DNA of 23,825 nt from Thiobacillaceae bacterium (GCA_012274165.1 JAAPAA010000350.1:1-23825), one strand, 5' to 3'. Counted from the first letter of the stretch, positions 1 to 8,624 are shown. Notes: a model not told the origin generated them from the sequence alone. A program made the numbers and translations.

Positions 1-231
1 CTGCTGGTCAACGCCGGCGTGGCCGAACTGATCGTAGGCCGCGCGCTTGTCCGAGTCGGACAGCATTTCGTAGGCCTGCTTGGCTTCCTTGAATTTTTCC
101 TCCGCGCCCTTGTCGTCCGGGTTGCGGTCAGGATGGTGTTTCATGGCCAGCTTGCGGTAGGCCTTTTTGATTTCTTCGTCCGAGGCGTTTTTGGCGACGC
201 CGAGGACTTCGTAATAGTCGCGTTTGGACAT
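1..231 (-). CDS. dnaJ: DnaJ co-chaperone, N-terminal part (runs off window)
   Basis: This is the first 77 codons of DnaJ (Hsp40), which delivers unfolded clients to DnaK and stimulates its ATPase. The visible part is the J-domain. It opens MSKRDYYEVLGV, carries the HPD motif at residues 33-35, and reaches the conserved KRAAYDQFGHAG stretch. The gene is cut by the left edge of the window, so the glycine-rich, zinc-finger and C-terminal domains are not seen. The ATG at 231 gives the standard start of the family, although no strong ribosome binding site precedes it. It lies downstream of dnaK on the same strand, but an intrinsic terminator separates the two genes. The family call is certain; how the gene is transcribed is not. 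Confidence 0.97.
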   Translation of the reverse strand, partial: MSKRDYYEVLGVAKNASDEEIKKAYRKLAMKHHPDRNPDDKGAEEKFKEAKQAYEMLSDSDKRAAYDQFGHAGVDQQ

Positions 232-245
232 GTTGTTAGGGGCCA

Positions 246-353
246 GGATTCAGGGGTCAGGATTCAGGAAACAGCGAGTCGGCATTGGCCGGAAACGGAA
301 AAAGCCGCGCACAGCGCGACTTTCCCTGATCCCTGAATCCCGACCCCTGATCC
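246..353. repeat. Long imperfect inverted repeat between dnaK and dnaJ
   Basis: The left arm at 246-268 and the right arm at 332-353 are reverse complements over about 22-23 bases, with one mismatch and one single-base gap. Each arm is built from short variants of GATTCAGG/GGGTCAGG. More partial copies (CCCTGATCCCTGAATCC) extend the right arm. The arms bracket the dnaK terminator. This looks like an intergenic repeat element (REP/MITE-like), not coding sequence; no ORF in it resembles a protein. Confidence 0.75.
299..323 (-). terminator. Intrinsic terminator after dnaK
   Basis: Read on the minus strand, AAAGTCGCGC-TGT-GCGCGGCTTTTT forms a stem of about ten pairs with one G-U pair, a three-base loop and a terminal U run. 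It starts about 32 bases after the dnaK stop, before dnaJ. It should end or attenuate dnaK transcripts, so dnaJ would depend on read-through or on a promoter of its own. Confidence 0.8.
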
Positions 354-354
354 C

Positions 355-2268
<1,914 letters not shown>

Positions 2269-2304
2269 GATGCGTTCCTTCTAAAAGTGTTTGAATTGGT
2301 GTGT

Positions 2305-2332
2305 ATGTGGGGAGAGCCGCGCCAGTTTCAAT
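2305..2332 (-). promoter_or_regulatory. Sigma-32 (heat shock) promoter of dnaK
   Basis: On the minus strand ATTGAA (2332-2327) and CCCCACAT (2312-2305) are separated by 14 bases. This matches the heat-shock pattern CTTGAA-N13/15-CCCCATNT, with weak positions at the first -35 base and within the -10. The spacing equals that of the grpE promoter. It lies 37-64 bases upstream of the dnaK start. Confidence 0.7.
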
Positions 2333-2353
2333 AGCACCGGCTTGTCAGGTAGT

Positions 2354-2887
2354 TCAATCTTTACTTTTTGCCACCATGACCAGCGCCGGGCGCAGCGTGC
2401 GTTCATGCAGGCGGTAGCCTTTTTGCAGCACGGTGACCACGGTGTTGGCGGGCTGATCGGATTCGATCATCTGGATGGCTTGATGCTGGTGCGGGTCAAA
2501 TTTTTCGCCCAGGGGGCTGATCTCGTTCAGATTGAATTTGCCGAACGCGGCAACCAGCTGCTTCAGCGTCAGTTCGACGCCATCCTTCATGTTTTCCACG
2601 CTTGGGGATTCGACCGTCAGCGCGGCTTCCAGGCTGTCTTTCACTGCCATCAACTCGCTGGCGAAGTGTTCCACTGCAAATTTGCGCGCCTTGTCGACAT
2701 CGTCTGCGGCGCGGCGGCGCATGTTCTCGGTTTCTGCCTTGGCGCGCAGCCAGGCATCGTGATGTTCAGCTGCGACGAGCTCCGACGCCTTCAGCATTTC
2801 TTCCAGGCTGGGCATGGTTTCTTTAGTGTGGGCGGTCGGAGAAGCAGCGTCTGCTGCGTTTGCATTGGTTTCGATGTCGTCCTGCAT
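2354..2887 (-). CDS. grpE: Nucleotide exchange factor GrpE
   Basis: GrpE releases ADP from DnaK, resetting the chaperone cycle. The 177-residue protein has a low-complexity acidic/Ala-rich N-terminus, a long helix (about residues 30-100) containing ELVAAEHHDAWLRAKAETEN, and the C-terminal beta-domain with the family signature around HQAIQM...GYRLHERTLRPALVMVAK. I start it at the ATG at 2887 (MQDDIETN), which has GGGAG five bases upstream. A longer in-frame reading from 2968 is unlikely, because the heat-shock promoter at 2915-2942 would then lie inside the gene. It is the first gene of the grpE-dnaK-dnaJ cluster. Confidence 0.98.
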   Translation of the reverse strand: MQDDIETNANAADAASPTAHTKETMPSLEEMLKASELVAAEHHDAWLRAKAETENMRRRAADDVDKARKFAVEHFASELMAVKDSLEAALTVESPSVENMKDGVELTLKQLVAAFGKFNLNEISPLGEKFDPHQHQAIQMIESDQPANTVVTVLQKGYRLHERTLRPALVMVAKSKD

Positions 2888-2914
2888 ATGAGCTCCCAAT
2901 TGGTTCTGGCGAGC

Positions 2915-2942
2915 AAATGGGGGTGGACGACCGGGATTCAAG
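2915..2942 (-). promoter_or_regulatory. Sigma-32 (heat shock) promoter of grpE
   Basis: On the minus strand CTTGAA (2942-2937) and CCCCATTT (2922-2915) are separated by 14 bases, an essentially perfect match to the enterobacterial/betaproteobacterial RpoH consensus. It lies 28 bases upstream of the chosen grpE start and fits that start. Confidence 0.88.
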
Positions 2943-2997
2943 AGGAGGGAGTCAACTTTTTCATGCACCCTGCTGGGTCAAATAGATCAACTTCAGT

Positions 2998-3026
2998 TTG
3001 CCGCATGTAGGTGCTTCCGGTATGAT
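2998..3026 (+). promoter_or_regulatory. Sigma-70 promoter of tRNA-Ser
   Basis: TTGCCG (2998-3003) and TATGAT (3021-3026) are separated by 17 bases, and the -10 element ends 11 bases before the mature tRNA. This is a strong housekeeping promoter, diverging from the grpE heat-shock promoter. Confidence 0.8.
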
Positions 3027-3037
3027 GCGCGGCTCCC

Positions 3038-3128
3038 GGAGAGGTGGATGAGCGGTTTAAGTCGCACGCCTGGAAAGCGTGTTTAGGATAATATCCTAAC
3101 GCGGGTTCGAATCCCGCCCTCTCCGCCA
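3038..3128 (+). tRNA. tRNA-Ser (anticodon GGA)
   Basis: A 91-base class II tRNA, including an encoded CCA end. The acceptor arms GGAGAGG and CCTCTCC pair fully. The anticodon stem CACGC/GCGTG encloses the loop CTGGAAA, giving anticodon GGA, which reads UCC and UCU. A long variable arm (TTTAGGATA...TATCCTAA) and the T-arm GCGGG-TTCGAAT-CCCGC complete the cloverleaf. No terminator follows, and the next gene begins 28 bases later, so read-through into it is possible. Confidence 0.97.
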
Positions 3129-3156
3129 CACACCCCTAATTTTCCACGCTAACGCG

Positions 3157-3906
3157 ATGCCGAAATATGCTTACCACGGCAGGTTGTCCGTGGTTGTCCC
3201 CGTCAAGAACGAGCAGGACAACGTCGAGCCGCTGGTGCGCGAAATCGCAGCCGCGCTGTCTGGTAATACCACCTTTGAAATCATCTATATCAACGACGGC
3301 AGCACCGATGCCACGCAAGCACGGTTGACGGCGCTGAAGGCTGAGTTTCCGATGTTGCGGGTGATCCGCCATCGCGCGTCGTGCGGGCAAAGCCGTGCGG
3401 TGACGACGGGTGTGAACGCGGCGCGTTACGAATGGATAGCCACACTCGATGGCGACGGACAGAACGATCCTGCAGACATTCCGGCCTTGCTGGCCGAATT
3501 GACCAACCCCGCGCAGCCTGCCAATCTGGAATTGCTGGCCGGATGGCGCGCCAGGCGCAACGACACGATTCTGCGCCGTCTGTCGTCAAAAATTGCCAAC
3601 GGCGTGCGTTCGCGCATGCTGAAGGACAATACGCCGGACACTGGCTGCGGTCTCAAGGTGTTTGCCCGCGAGACTTTTTTACAGCTCCCCAACTTTGACC
3701 ATTTACACCGCTTTCTGCCGGCGCTGGTGATGCGCAATGGCGGTGCGGTGGTGTCGGTGCCGGTTCACCACCGTGCGCGCGAGCGGGGTGCCTCCAAATA
3801 TGGCGTGCACAATCGCTTGTGGGTAGGCATCGTCGATTTGTTCGGCGTTGCCTGGCTGCAGCGGCGGGTGCGTTTGCCGCTGATCGACTCAGATTCCGAC
3901 CTGTAA
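3157..3906 (+). CDS. Family 2 glycosyltransferase (dolichyl/polyprenyl-phosphate sugar synthase-like)
   Basis: A 249-residue GT-A fold glycosyltransferase of the DPM1/ArnC/GtrB group, which moves a sugar from a nucleotide donor to a polyprenyl phosphate on the inner face of the membrane. Visible are the N-terminal VVVPVKNEQDN (residues 12-22), YINDGSTD near 44-51, and the metal-binding DGDGQND at 98-104. The later GCGLKVF and RERGASKYG segments are typical of the group. Unlike ArnC and GtrB it has no C-terminal membrane helices, so any membrane association would be peripheral. Its stop codon abuts the start of the next gene (TAA-ATG), suggesting translational coupling. With the downstream VTT protein and ArnT-like transferase it probably makes and uses a lipid-linked sugar; the sugar is unknown. 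The ATG at 3157 has no clear ribosome binding site. Confidence 0.88.
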   Translation: MPKYAYHGRLSVVVPVKNEQDNVEPLVREIAAALSGNTTFEIIYINDGSTDATQARLTALKAEFPMLRVIRHRASCGQSRAVTTGVNAARYEWIATLDGDGQNDPADIPALLAELTNPAQPANLELLAGWRARRNDTILRRLSSKIANGVRSRMLKDNTPDTGCGLKVFARETFLQLPNFDHLHRFLPALVMRNGGAVVSVPVHHRARERGASKYGVHNRLWVGIVDLFGVAWLQRRVRLPLIDSDSDL

Positions 3907-4599
3907 ATGAAAGCACGCGTCATTCTCAAGGGTCTGGCGTTGATGCTGAGCCTGGCGTTATTGGGCTATCTGTTCGAAAGCAGCAATTTGGGCAGCAGCA
4001 TCAACGAGGCCTGGATCGATGCGAAGGTGCGTGGTCACGGCTTCAACGGCGCCCTGCTGTTTTTGCTGATGGGTGGCTTATTCACGGCGATCGGCTTGCC
4101 TCGCCAAATTATTGCGTTTCTGGGCGGCTATGCCTTCGGGTTGAGCTTGGGCACGCTGCTCGGCACGCTGGCGGCGCTGCTGGGGTGTGGGCTGAGCTTT
4201 GCTTACGCGCGACTGTTCGGGAAAAATCTGTTGCGTGCGCGGCTGGGCGAGCGCGCCGGGCGTTTCGACCGCTTCATTCACGACCACCCGTTCTCGATGA
4301 CGGTGCTGGTTCGCTTGCTGCCGATAGGCAACAATCTGCTGACGAATCGGGCTGCGGGTATTTCCAGCATCCGGTCGATCTATTTCCTTTCCGGCACTTT
4401 TCTGGGCTATTTGCCTCAAACGCTGGTATTCGCACTGGTCGGTAGCGGTGTGCATATCGACCCAGTCCTGAAGCTCGTATTGGCTAGCGCTATGTTTCTG
4501 ATATCGGGCGTGCTGGGTGTTTATCTTTATCGCCGTTTCCGGCATGGTCAAAGCCTGGACGATCAGGTCGACGCCGAGTTGGATGAAAAGGGAATTTGA
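3907..4599 (+). CDS. TVP38/TMEM64 (VTT/DedA-like) inner-membrane protein
   Basis: A 230-residue polytopic membrane protein of the VTT domain family. Relatives (DedA, TMEM64/TMEM41) are implicated in lipid scrambling or carrier-lipid flipping. It begins with a hydrophobic segment (residues 8-24). The VTT core follows, including GLPRQIIAFLGGYAFG, a glycine-rich helix, and the re-entrant type motif VRLLPIGNNLLTNRAAGIS near residues 138-156. Final membrane helices and a charged tail close the protein. The ATG directly follows the preceding stop codon, and the next gene starts three bases after this stop, so the three genes form one operon. By family and context it may help move a polyprenyl-linked sugar or carrier across the membrane; that is inference. 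Confidence 0.85.
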   Translation: MKARVILKGLALMLSLALLGYLFESSNLGSSINEAWIDAKVRGHGFNGALLFLLMGGLFTAIGLPRQIIAFLGGYAFGLSLGTLLGTLAALLGCGLSFAYARLFGKNLLRARLGERAGRFDRFIHDHPFSMTVLVRLLPIGNNLLTNRAAGISSIRSIYFLSGTFLGYLPQTLVFALVGSGVHIDPVLKLVLASAMFLISGVLGVYLYRRFRHGQSLDDQVDAELDEKGI

Positions 4600-4602
4600 A
4601 CC

Positions 4603-6207
4603 ATGAATCCATATCCAGGCTCTGAAGCTGCCGGGCGGAATCTGTTATTGCTGAGCCTTTTGTTTCTGGTTGGCTTGGCAGCTGTTGCCTTATGGTCACG
4701 GCCGCTGATCCCAGTCGACGAAACGCGTTATGTCAGTGCTGCGTGGGAGATGTGGCTGCGTGGCGATTTTCTGGTGCCCTACAAAAATGGCGCGCCTTAC
4801 AGCCACAAACCGCCATTCATGTTCTGGATGTTCCATGCGGGATGGACGCTGTTTGGCGTCAATGACTGGTGGCCGCGAGTGGTATCGCCCTTGTTTTCAG
4901 CAGGCTCGATGCTGTTGACCTTTCTGCTGGCACGTCGCCTGTGGCCTCAGCGTGCCGACCTGGGTGGGAATGCCGCGCTGGTGCTAGCGAGCGCGCTGTT
5001 ATGGGTCGTTTTTTCGACCTCGGCCATGTTCGATGTGCTGCTGGCGTTTTGGGTGCTGGTCGGCATGCACGGCGTGCTGCTGGCCGCAGAGGGCAGGCGG
5101 CGTGGCTTTGTCATGCTGGGGATCGCAATCGGCATGGGCGTGCTGACCAAGGGGCCGGTCATTTTGCTGAACCTGTTACCCATCACGGTATTGGCGCCGT
5201 GGTGGAATCCCGGCCTTAAATGGAGCCGCTGGTTTGGCGGAATTGGGTTGGCTGTACTGTTGGGCGCTGCCATCGCGCTGGCGTGGGCGTTACCAGCCGG
5301 GATGGCGGGCGGCGAAGCCTATCGCAACGCGATTTTCTGGGGACAGACCGCCGACCGCATGGTTGATTCTTTTGCCCATCGGCGGCCTGTCTGGTGGTAT
5401 CTGCCGTTGCTGCCGGTGATGCTGTTTCCCTGGTTTGTCTGGCCGGGGCTGTGGGAGGCGCTGGCGCGTCATCGGCGTGAGGGTCTGGATCGCGGAACGC
5501 GTTTTTGCCTTGCCTGGATGGTGCCGATATTCGTTGCGTTTTCCTTCATCAGTGGCAAGCAGCCACACTATCTGGTGCCCATGTTCCCGGCGTTTGCCTT
5601 GCTGGCGGCACGGGTGCTGGCTGATCGGGCAGGCACCAGGGTCGGCCTGCCTGCCTTGTTGGCCGCACTGTTGGGCGGTGCCTTGATGCTGGCAGCCAGT
5701 GGGCAGATTGCATCGCTGCGCGATCAGGTTGTCCTGTTGCCGCCGTTATGGCCAGGCGCGTTGCTGGTAGCGTTGGCGCTGGCGGCCTGGGTGGCCGGAC
5801 GACGTGGTGTGTCGCCGGTGCTGAATCTGGCTGTGCTTGGGGTGGGGATGCTGGCGTTGCTGCAGTTTGCTGCCATGCGTTCGATCGATCCGCTGTATGA
5901 CGTCAAGCCCATGGCTTTGGCGATCAGGCAAGTGCAGACAGATGGACATCCGGTAGCGAATGCCGCGACTTATCATGCGCAGTATCAGTTTTTGGGGCGT
6001 CTGGAAGCACCTCTGGCTGAACTACGTGGGCCAGAACTCGAGAGCTGGCTGGCAGCGCATCCCGACGCGTATGCAGTCATTTATTTGAAAGATACGCAGA
6101 ATCTGGACGGGATAGAAACCCGTTACAGGCAGATGTACCGTGGCGGCGTGGCCGTTTTGGTGGACGCAAAAACGGCGGCCAGGCTGCTGGCCGCCCATGC
6201 TAAGTGA
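4603..6207 (+). CDS. ArnT-like (GT83) lipid-linked sugar transferase
   Basis: A 534-residue integral membrane GT-C glycosyltransferase of the ArnT/PMT superfamily. Such enzymes use a polyprenyl-phosphate sugar on the periplasmic face to modify lipid A or other acceptors. The first periplasmic loop carries the conserved acidic pair in PVDETRYV (about residues 35-42) and the SHKPP motif near residue 68. About a dozen hydrophobic helices follow, then a soluble C-terminal domain from about residue 440. It completes the operon with the GT2 and VTT genes, a donor-flip-transfer logic like arnC-arnT. Acceptor and sugar cannot be read from the sequence. The last 22 bases or so before the stop also encode the minus-strand hfq terminator. 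Confidence 0.85.
   Translation: MNPYPGSEAAGRNLLLLSLLFLVGLAAVALWSRPLIPVDETRYVSAAWEMWLRGDFLVPYKNGAPYSHKPPFMFWMFHAGWTLFGVNDWWPRVVSPLFSAGSMLLTFLLARRLWPQRADLGGNAALVLASALLWVVFSTSAMFDVLLAFWVLVGMHGVLLAAEGRRRGFVMLGIAIGMGVLTKGPVILLNLLPITVLAPWWNPGLKWSRWFGGIGLAVLLGAAIALAWALPAGMAGGEAYRNAIFWGQTADRMVDSFAHRRPVWWYLPLLPVMLFPWFVWPGLWEALARHRREGLDRGTRFCLAWMVPIFVAFSFISGKQPHYLVPMFPAFALLAARVLADRAGTRVGLPALLAALLGGALMLAASGQIASLRDQVVLLPPLWPGALLVALALAAWVAGRRGVSPVLNLAVLGVGMLALLQFAAMRSIDPLYDVKPMALAIRQVQTDGHPVANAATYHAQYQFLGRLEAPLAELRGPELESWLAAHPDAYAVIYLKDTQNLDGIETRYRQMYRGGVAVLVDAKTAARLLAAHAK
6166..6195 (-). terminator. Intrinsic terminator for hfq, inside the ArnT-like gene
   Basis: Read on the minus strand, GGCGGCCAG-CAGC-CTGGCCGCC forms a perfect nine-pair stem with a four-base loop, followed by GTTTTTG. 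It begins 28 bases after the hfq stop and lies wholly within the 3' coding end of the convergent ArnT-like gene. Read on the plus strand the hairpin has no U run after it. Confidence 0.8.
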
Positions 6208-6222
6208 CGCTGACGCAGGTTG

Positions 6223-6471
6223 TTACTGAGTTTCGGCGTCGCGCTGCGGCAACACCACTTCGCGCGAGGGCGAAATGGTGGAGATGGCGTGTTTGAAAAT
6301 CATCTGGGCAGCCTGATCATTGCCTTTCAGCAGCACCACGAACTGGTCGAACGATTCGATCCGCCCCATCAGCTTGATGCCGTTGACAAGAAAAACGGAC
6401 ACTGGAATACGCTCTTTGCGCAGGGTGTTTAGAAAAACGTCTTGCAGGTGGTTATATTCTTTTCCGGCCAT
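6223..6471 (-). CDS. hfq: Hfq-family RNA chaperone (divergent)
   Basis: An 82-residue Sm-like protein matching Hfq, a hexameric chaperone for small RNAs and mRNAs. It has the N-terminal helix LQDVFLNTLRKERIPV (residues 9-24), the Sm1 motif VNGIKLMGRIESFDQFVVLLK (29-49) and the Sm2 motif FKHAIST (59-65). It differs from E. coli Hfq in several ways: Phe replaces Tyr at both the distal-face (Y25) and Sm2 (Y55) positions, Val replaces Pro10, and there is a two-residue insertion between beta strands 3 and 4 (GNDQAA). The rim basic patch is RKER. GGGAG lies seven bases before the ATG. The gene follows a parvulin gene rather than preceding hflX, the usual hfq partner, so it may be a second Hfq paralogue. 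The family call is firm; its status as main or extra copy is open. Confidence 0.9.
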   Translation of the reverse strand: MAGKEYNHLQDVFLNTLRKERIPVSVFLVNGIKLMGRIESFDQFVVLLKGNDQAAQMIFKHAISTISPSREVVLPQRDAETQ

Positions 6472-6492
6472 GATGGCTCCCTGTCTGATGTT

Positions 6493-6511
6493 GGCGGGGC
6501 GACGCCCCGCC
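6493..6511 (-). promoter_or_regulatory. GC hairpin between parvulin gene and hfq
   Basis: GGCGGGGC-GAC-GCCCCGCC is a perfect eight-pair inverted repeat, 17 bases after the parvulin stop and about 20 bases before the hfq start. It lacks a U run on either strand, so it is not a standard intrinsic terminator. It could stabilise the upstream message or attenuate transcription into hfq. Confidence 0.5.
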
Positions 6512-6527
6512 TAATAATATTAGCGAT

Positions 6528-7346
6528 TTATTCGATTTTTGCACCGGCACGTGCAGCTGTGATGGCATCGCGCACACGCTGCTGCTGTAATTGCTTGACG
6601 ATCTCGCCACGCACGGCATCAAGCGGCGGGATCTTGGGTTTGCGTGTGTCGTCGAGGCGGATGATATGGTAGCCGAACTGGGTTTTCACCGGTGTTTTGG
6701 TTGTTTCGCCTTTTTTCAGGGCGACCAAGGCAGTGGAGAATTCTGGAACAAACGCACGGCGATCGGACCAGTCAAGCGCGCCGCCGTTTTTGGCTGAGCC
6801 GGGATCCTTGGAATATTTTTTCGCCAGATCGTCGAATTTGGCTTTTTTGCTGTTGAGCTCGGCGATCAGTTTATTGGCCTCGGCTTCGTTGGGCACCAGG
6901 ATGTGATGGGCGAGGTATTCCGGCTCAACGGCTTCGGTTTTGGCTTTGTCATATGCCGCCTGGATTTCGGCATCGGTGATCGGATGCGCTTTGACATAGT
7001 CTTCCAGGTAGGCCTTGGCCAGTTGATCCATGCGACCGATATTCAGTGTAGCGGCTACACGCGGATCTTTTTCGAGCCCCTTGTCCGTGGCAGCGCGCGA
7101 CAGCAGTTCAAGGTTGACCAGCGATTCGCGCACGCGGGCATCAAGTTGCGGTGATTCGGGCTGGCCTTGCGCCATTTGAGCTTTAACCACCTCACCATAT
7201 AAAGCCGGGATGTCATGGCCATTGACCACGGCCAGCGGTTTGTTGGCAGCCGCAGCAGTTGGAGCCTGAACAGCTGTCGGTGCTTGCGCCAGCGCCAGCG
7301 GGGAGAGTGCCAGCATGATCAAACCAGGGAGTAGGGCAACGCGCAT
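6528..7346 (-). CDS. Periplasmic parvulin-type peptidyl-prolyl isomerase (PpiC/SurA-like)
   Basis: A 272-residue exported foldase. It starts with a signal peptide (MRVALLPGLIMLALSPLALAQA, cleavage after about residue 22) and a Pro/Ala-rich linker. A helical SurA_N-like region follows, then a parvulin domain from about residue 145, with HHILV at its start, SKDPGSAKNGGALDW in the middle and FGYHIIRLDD near its end. It probably helps outer-membrane or periplasmic proteins fold. The ATG at 7346 has AGGA six bases upstream. An alternative TTG at 7361 would overlap the bolA stop and has no better ribosome binding site. It is the fourth gene of the yciB-yciI-bolA-parvulin operon. Confidence 0.9.
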   Translation of the reverse strand: MRVALLPGLIMLALSPLALAQAPTAVQAPTAAAANKPLAVVNGHDIPALYGEVVKAQMAQGQPESPQLDARVRESLVNLELLSRAATDKGLEKDPRVAATLNIGRMDQLAKAYLEDYVKAHPITDAEIQAAYDKAKTEAVEPEYLAHHILVPNEAEANKLIAELNSKKAKFDDLAKKYSKDPGSAKNGGALDWSDRRAFVPEFSTALVALKKGETTKTPVKTQFGYHIIRLDDTRKPKIPPLDAVRGEIVKQLQQQRVRDAITAARAGAKIE

Positions 7347-7357
7347 TTGGATTCCTT

Positions 7358-7621
7358 TCAAAGTTCTTCGGGGGTTAAAGCAGTGATCGACAGCGCGTGG
7401 ATTTCACGCTGCATGAGTTCACCCATGGCTTCATACACAAGCCGGTGACGGGCAAGGGTGGAGAGATTACGAAATTTGGATGACACAATTGTGAGTCGGA
7501 AATGCCCACCACCCGAAGCGGCGCCTGCATGCCCCCGATGCTGCGCACTTTCGTCTTCGAGGGTGTAGGTTTCAGGTTCCAGCGTGCTGATACGCTGGCG
7601 AATCAAAGCGTCGGTGCTCAT
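7358..7621 (-). CDS. bolA: BolA family protein
   Basis: An 87-residue protein of the BolA/IbaG family, which pairs with monothiol glutaredoxins and [2Fe-2S] clusters and is linked to stress and cell-shape control. The family core is visible: GGHFRLTIVSSKFRNLSTLARHRLVYEAMGEL (about residues 38-69), with the conserved His in GGHF and in ARHRLVY. The C-terminus is IHALSITALTPEE. It overlaps the preceding gene by four bases (ATGA), showing tight coupling within the operon. BolA versus IbaG subtype is not decided here. Confidence 0.93.
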   Translation of the reverse strand: MSTDALIRQRISTLEPETYTLEDESAQHRGHAGAASGGGHFRLTIVSSKFRNLSTLARHRLVYEAMGELMQREIHALSITALTPEEL

Positions 7622-7920
7622 GCGGGCAAGGTTTTCTTGAAGGGTTTGACGCTGACGCTGGCATACACACCGGCTGTCACGTAGGGATCGGCATCGGCCC
7701 AGACTTGTGCTGCGGCCAGGGTGTCGAATTCAGCGACGATCAGGCTACCGGTAAAGCCCGCAGGGCCGGGGTCGTTGCTGTCGATGGCGGGAAACGGACC
7801 CGCCAGCAGCAAGCGCCCGGATTGCTGCAGCGCGTGCAGGCGTTCCAGGTGGGCGGGGCGGGTGGCAAGCCGCTGGTTCAAACTGTCGGGCACATCCTGT
7901 CCGACGATGGCGTAAAGCAT
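7618..7920 (-). CDS. YciI family protein
   Basis: A 100-residue ferredoxin-like alpha/beta protein of the YciI family. It begins MLYAIVGQDVPDSLNQR, followed by the conserved RPAHLERLHAL helix (His near residue 24), the GRLLLAGPF strand-turn near residues 35-43, GFTGSLIVAEF, and the terminal VYASVSVKPF strand. A His-Asp pair in this family has been proposed as a catalytic site, but substrates are mostly unknown. Its start shares a base with the yciB stop and its stop overlaps the bolA start, so it sits in the middle of a coupled operon. The family call is firm; the function is unknown. Confidence 0.9.
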   Translation of the reverse strand: MLYAIVGQDVPDSLNQRLATRPAHLERLHALQQSGRLLLAGPFPAIDSNDPGPAGFTGSLIVAEFDTLAAAQVWADADPYVTAGVYASVSVKPFKKTLPA

Positions 7921-8546
7921 TATTGGTTTTCTTTCTTGTTCAATTCTTCTTTGTCCAGATACTTGTTCAGCATCATGCTTTGCCCGATCACGAACACCAG
8001 CATCAAGCCCATGCTGCCAAACAGCTTGAAGTTGACCCAGTCGTCAGTCGAGAAGTTGAAGGCGACAAACAGGTTTGCAAGCCCCATGAAAATAAAAAAA
8101 CCGCCCCAGCTTGCATTCAGTCGACCCCAGGCCGGCGCAGGAAGTTCCATTTGCTCAGCCATCAACCCCTGGATGACATTGCGGCCGAACAGGGTCGAGC
8201 CCAGAATGATCCCGCCAAACAGCCAGTACAGCACGGTCGGCTTCCACTTGATGAAGCTTTCGTCGTGCAGCCACAGGGTGGCGCCGCCAAACACGACAAT
8301 GATGCCAAGGCTGACCCACATCATGGTTTCGACCGGGTGGCCACGCAGTTTGACCCAGCCGATTTGTCCGATGCTGGCGACTATGGCGACCAGCGTGGCG
8401 AGATAGATGCCGGGTTTTTCGCTGGCACTCATGGCGAGGCCGAGCGAAGTCATCAAGCTGCGCGAGGCTTCGGCATTGGCGTCGCCGATTTTATACGCGA
8501 CGAAAAAGATGATGACAGGGAATAGGTCGAACAGTACTTTTTTCAT
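7920..8546 (-). CDS. yciB: Inner membrane-spanning protein YciB (septation protein A)
   Basis: A 208-residue polytopic inner-membrane protein of the YciB/IspA (septation protein A) family, implicated in cell-envelope integrity and division. It opens MKKVLFDLFPVIIFFVAYKI. Hydrophobic helices follow, around the conserved KPTVLYWLFGGIILGSTLFGRN (about residues 102-123) and the W-rich AWGRLNASWGGFFIFMGLANL segment. The C-terminus is charged. The length is a little above the E. coli protein. It is the first gene of the minus-strand operon (yciB, yciI, bolA, parvulin). No strong ribosome binding site or clear sigma-70 promoter is visible in the short divergent gap to rnm. Confidence 0.95.
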   Translation of the reverse strand: MKKVLFDLFPVIIFFVAYKIGDANAEASRSLMTSLGLAMSASEKPGIYLATLVAIVASIGQIGWVKLRGHPVETMMWVSLGIIVVFGGATLWLHDESFIKWKPTVLYWLFGGIILGSTLFGRNVIQGLMAEQMELPAPAWGRLNASWGGFFIFMGLANLFVAFNFSTDDWVNFKLFGSMGLMLVFVIGQSMMLNKYLDKEELNKKENQ

Positions 8547-8596
8547 TATGCGATGGCTTGGGGGCGGGCGCCGGTTGGGTATTCCGCGTAGCTCAA

Positions 8597-8624
8597 TTCG
8601 GGTGAGGGCTTATTTTGCTATGAT
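8597..8624 (+). promoter_or_regulatory. Possible sigma-70 promoter of the rnm operon
   Basis: TTCGGG (8597-8602) and TATGAT (8619-8624) are separated by 16 bases. The -10 element is good and the -35 weak. It lies about 50 bases before the rnm start. A small inverted repeat (ACCAAG...CTTGGT, 8636-8657) lies in the predicted leader. Confidence 0.45.

Noticed and set aside
2888..2968. Longer N-terminus for GrpE starting at 2968
   Set aside because: It would place the sigma-32 promoter inside the gene; the ATG at 2887 has a good ribosome binding site.
3038..3128. tRNA-Ser as an integration site for a mobile element
   Set aside because: No integrase, no repeat of the tRNA 3' end and no change in gene character was seen downstream.
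7347..7361. TTG start for the parvulin gene overlapping bolA
   Set aside because: The ATG at 7346 gives a proper signal peptide and has AGGA at ideal spacing.
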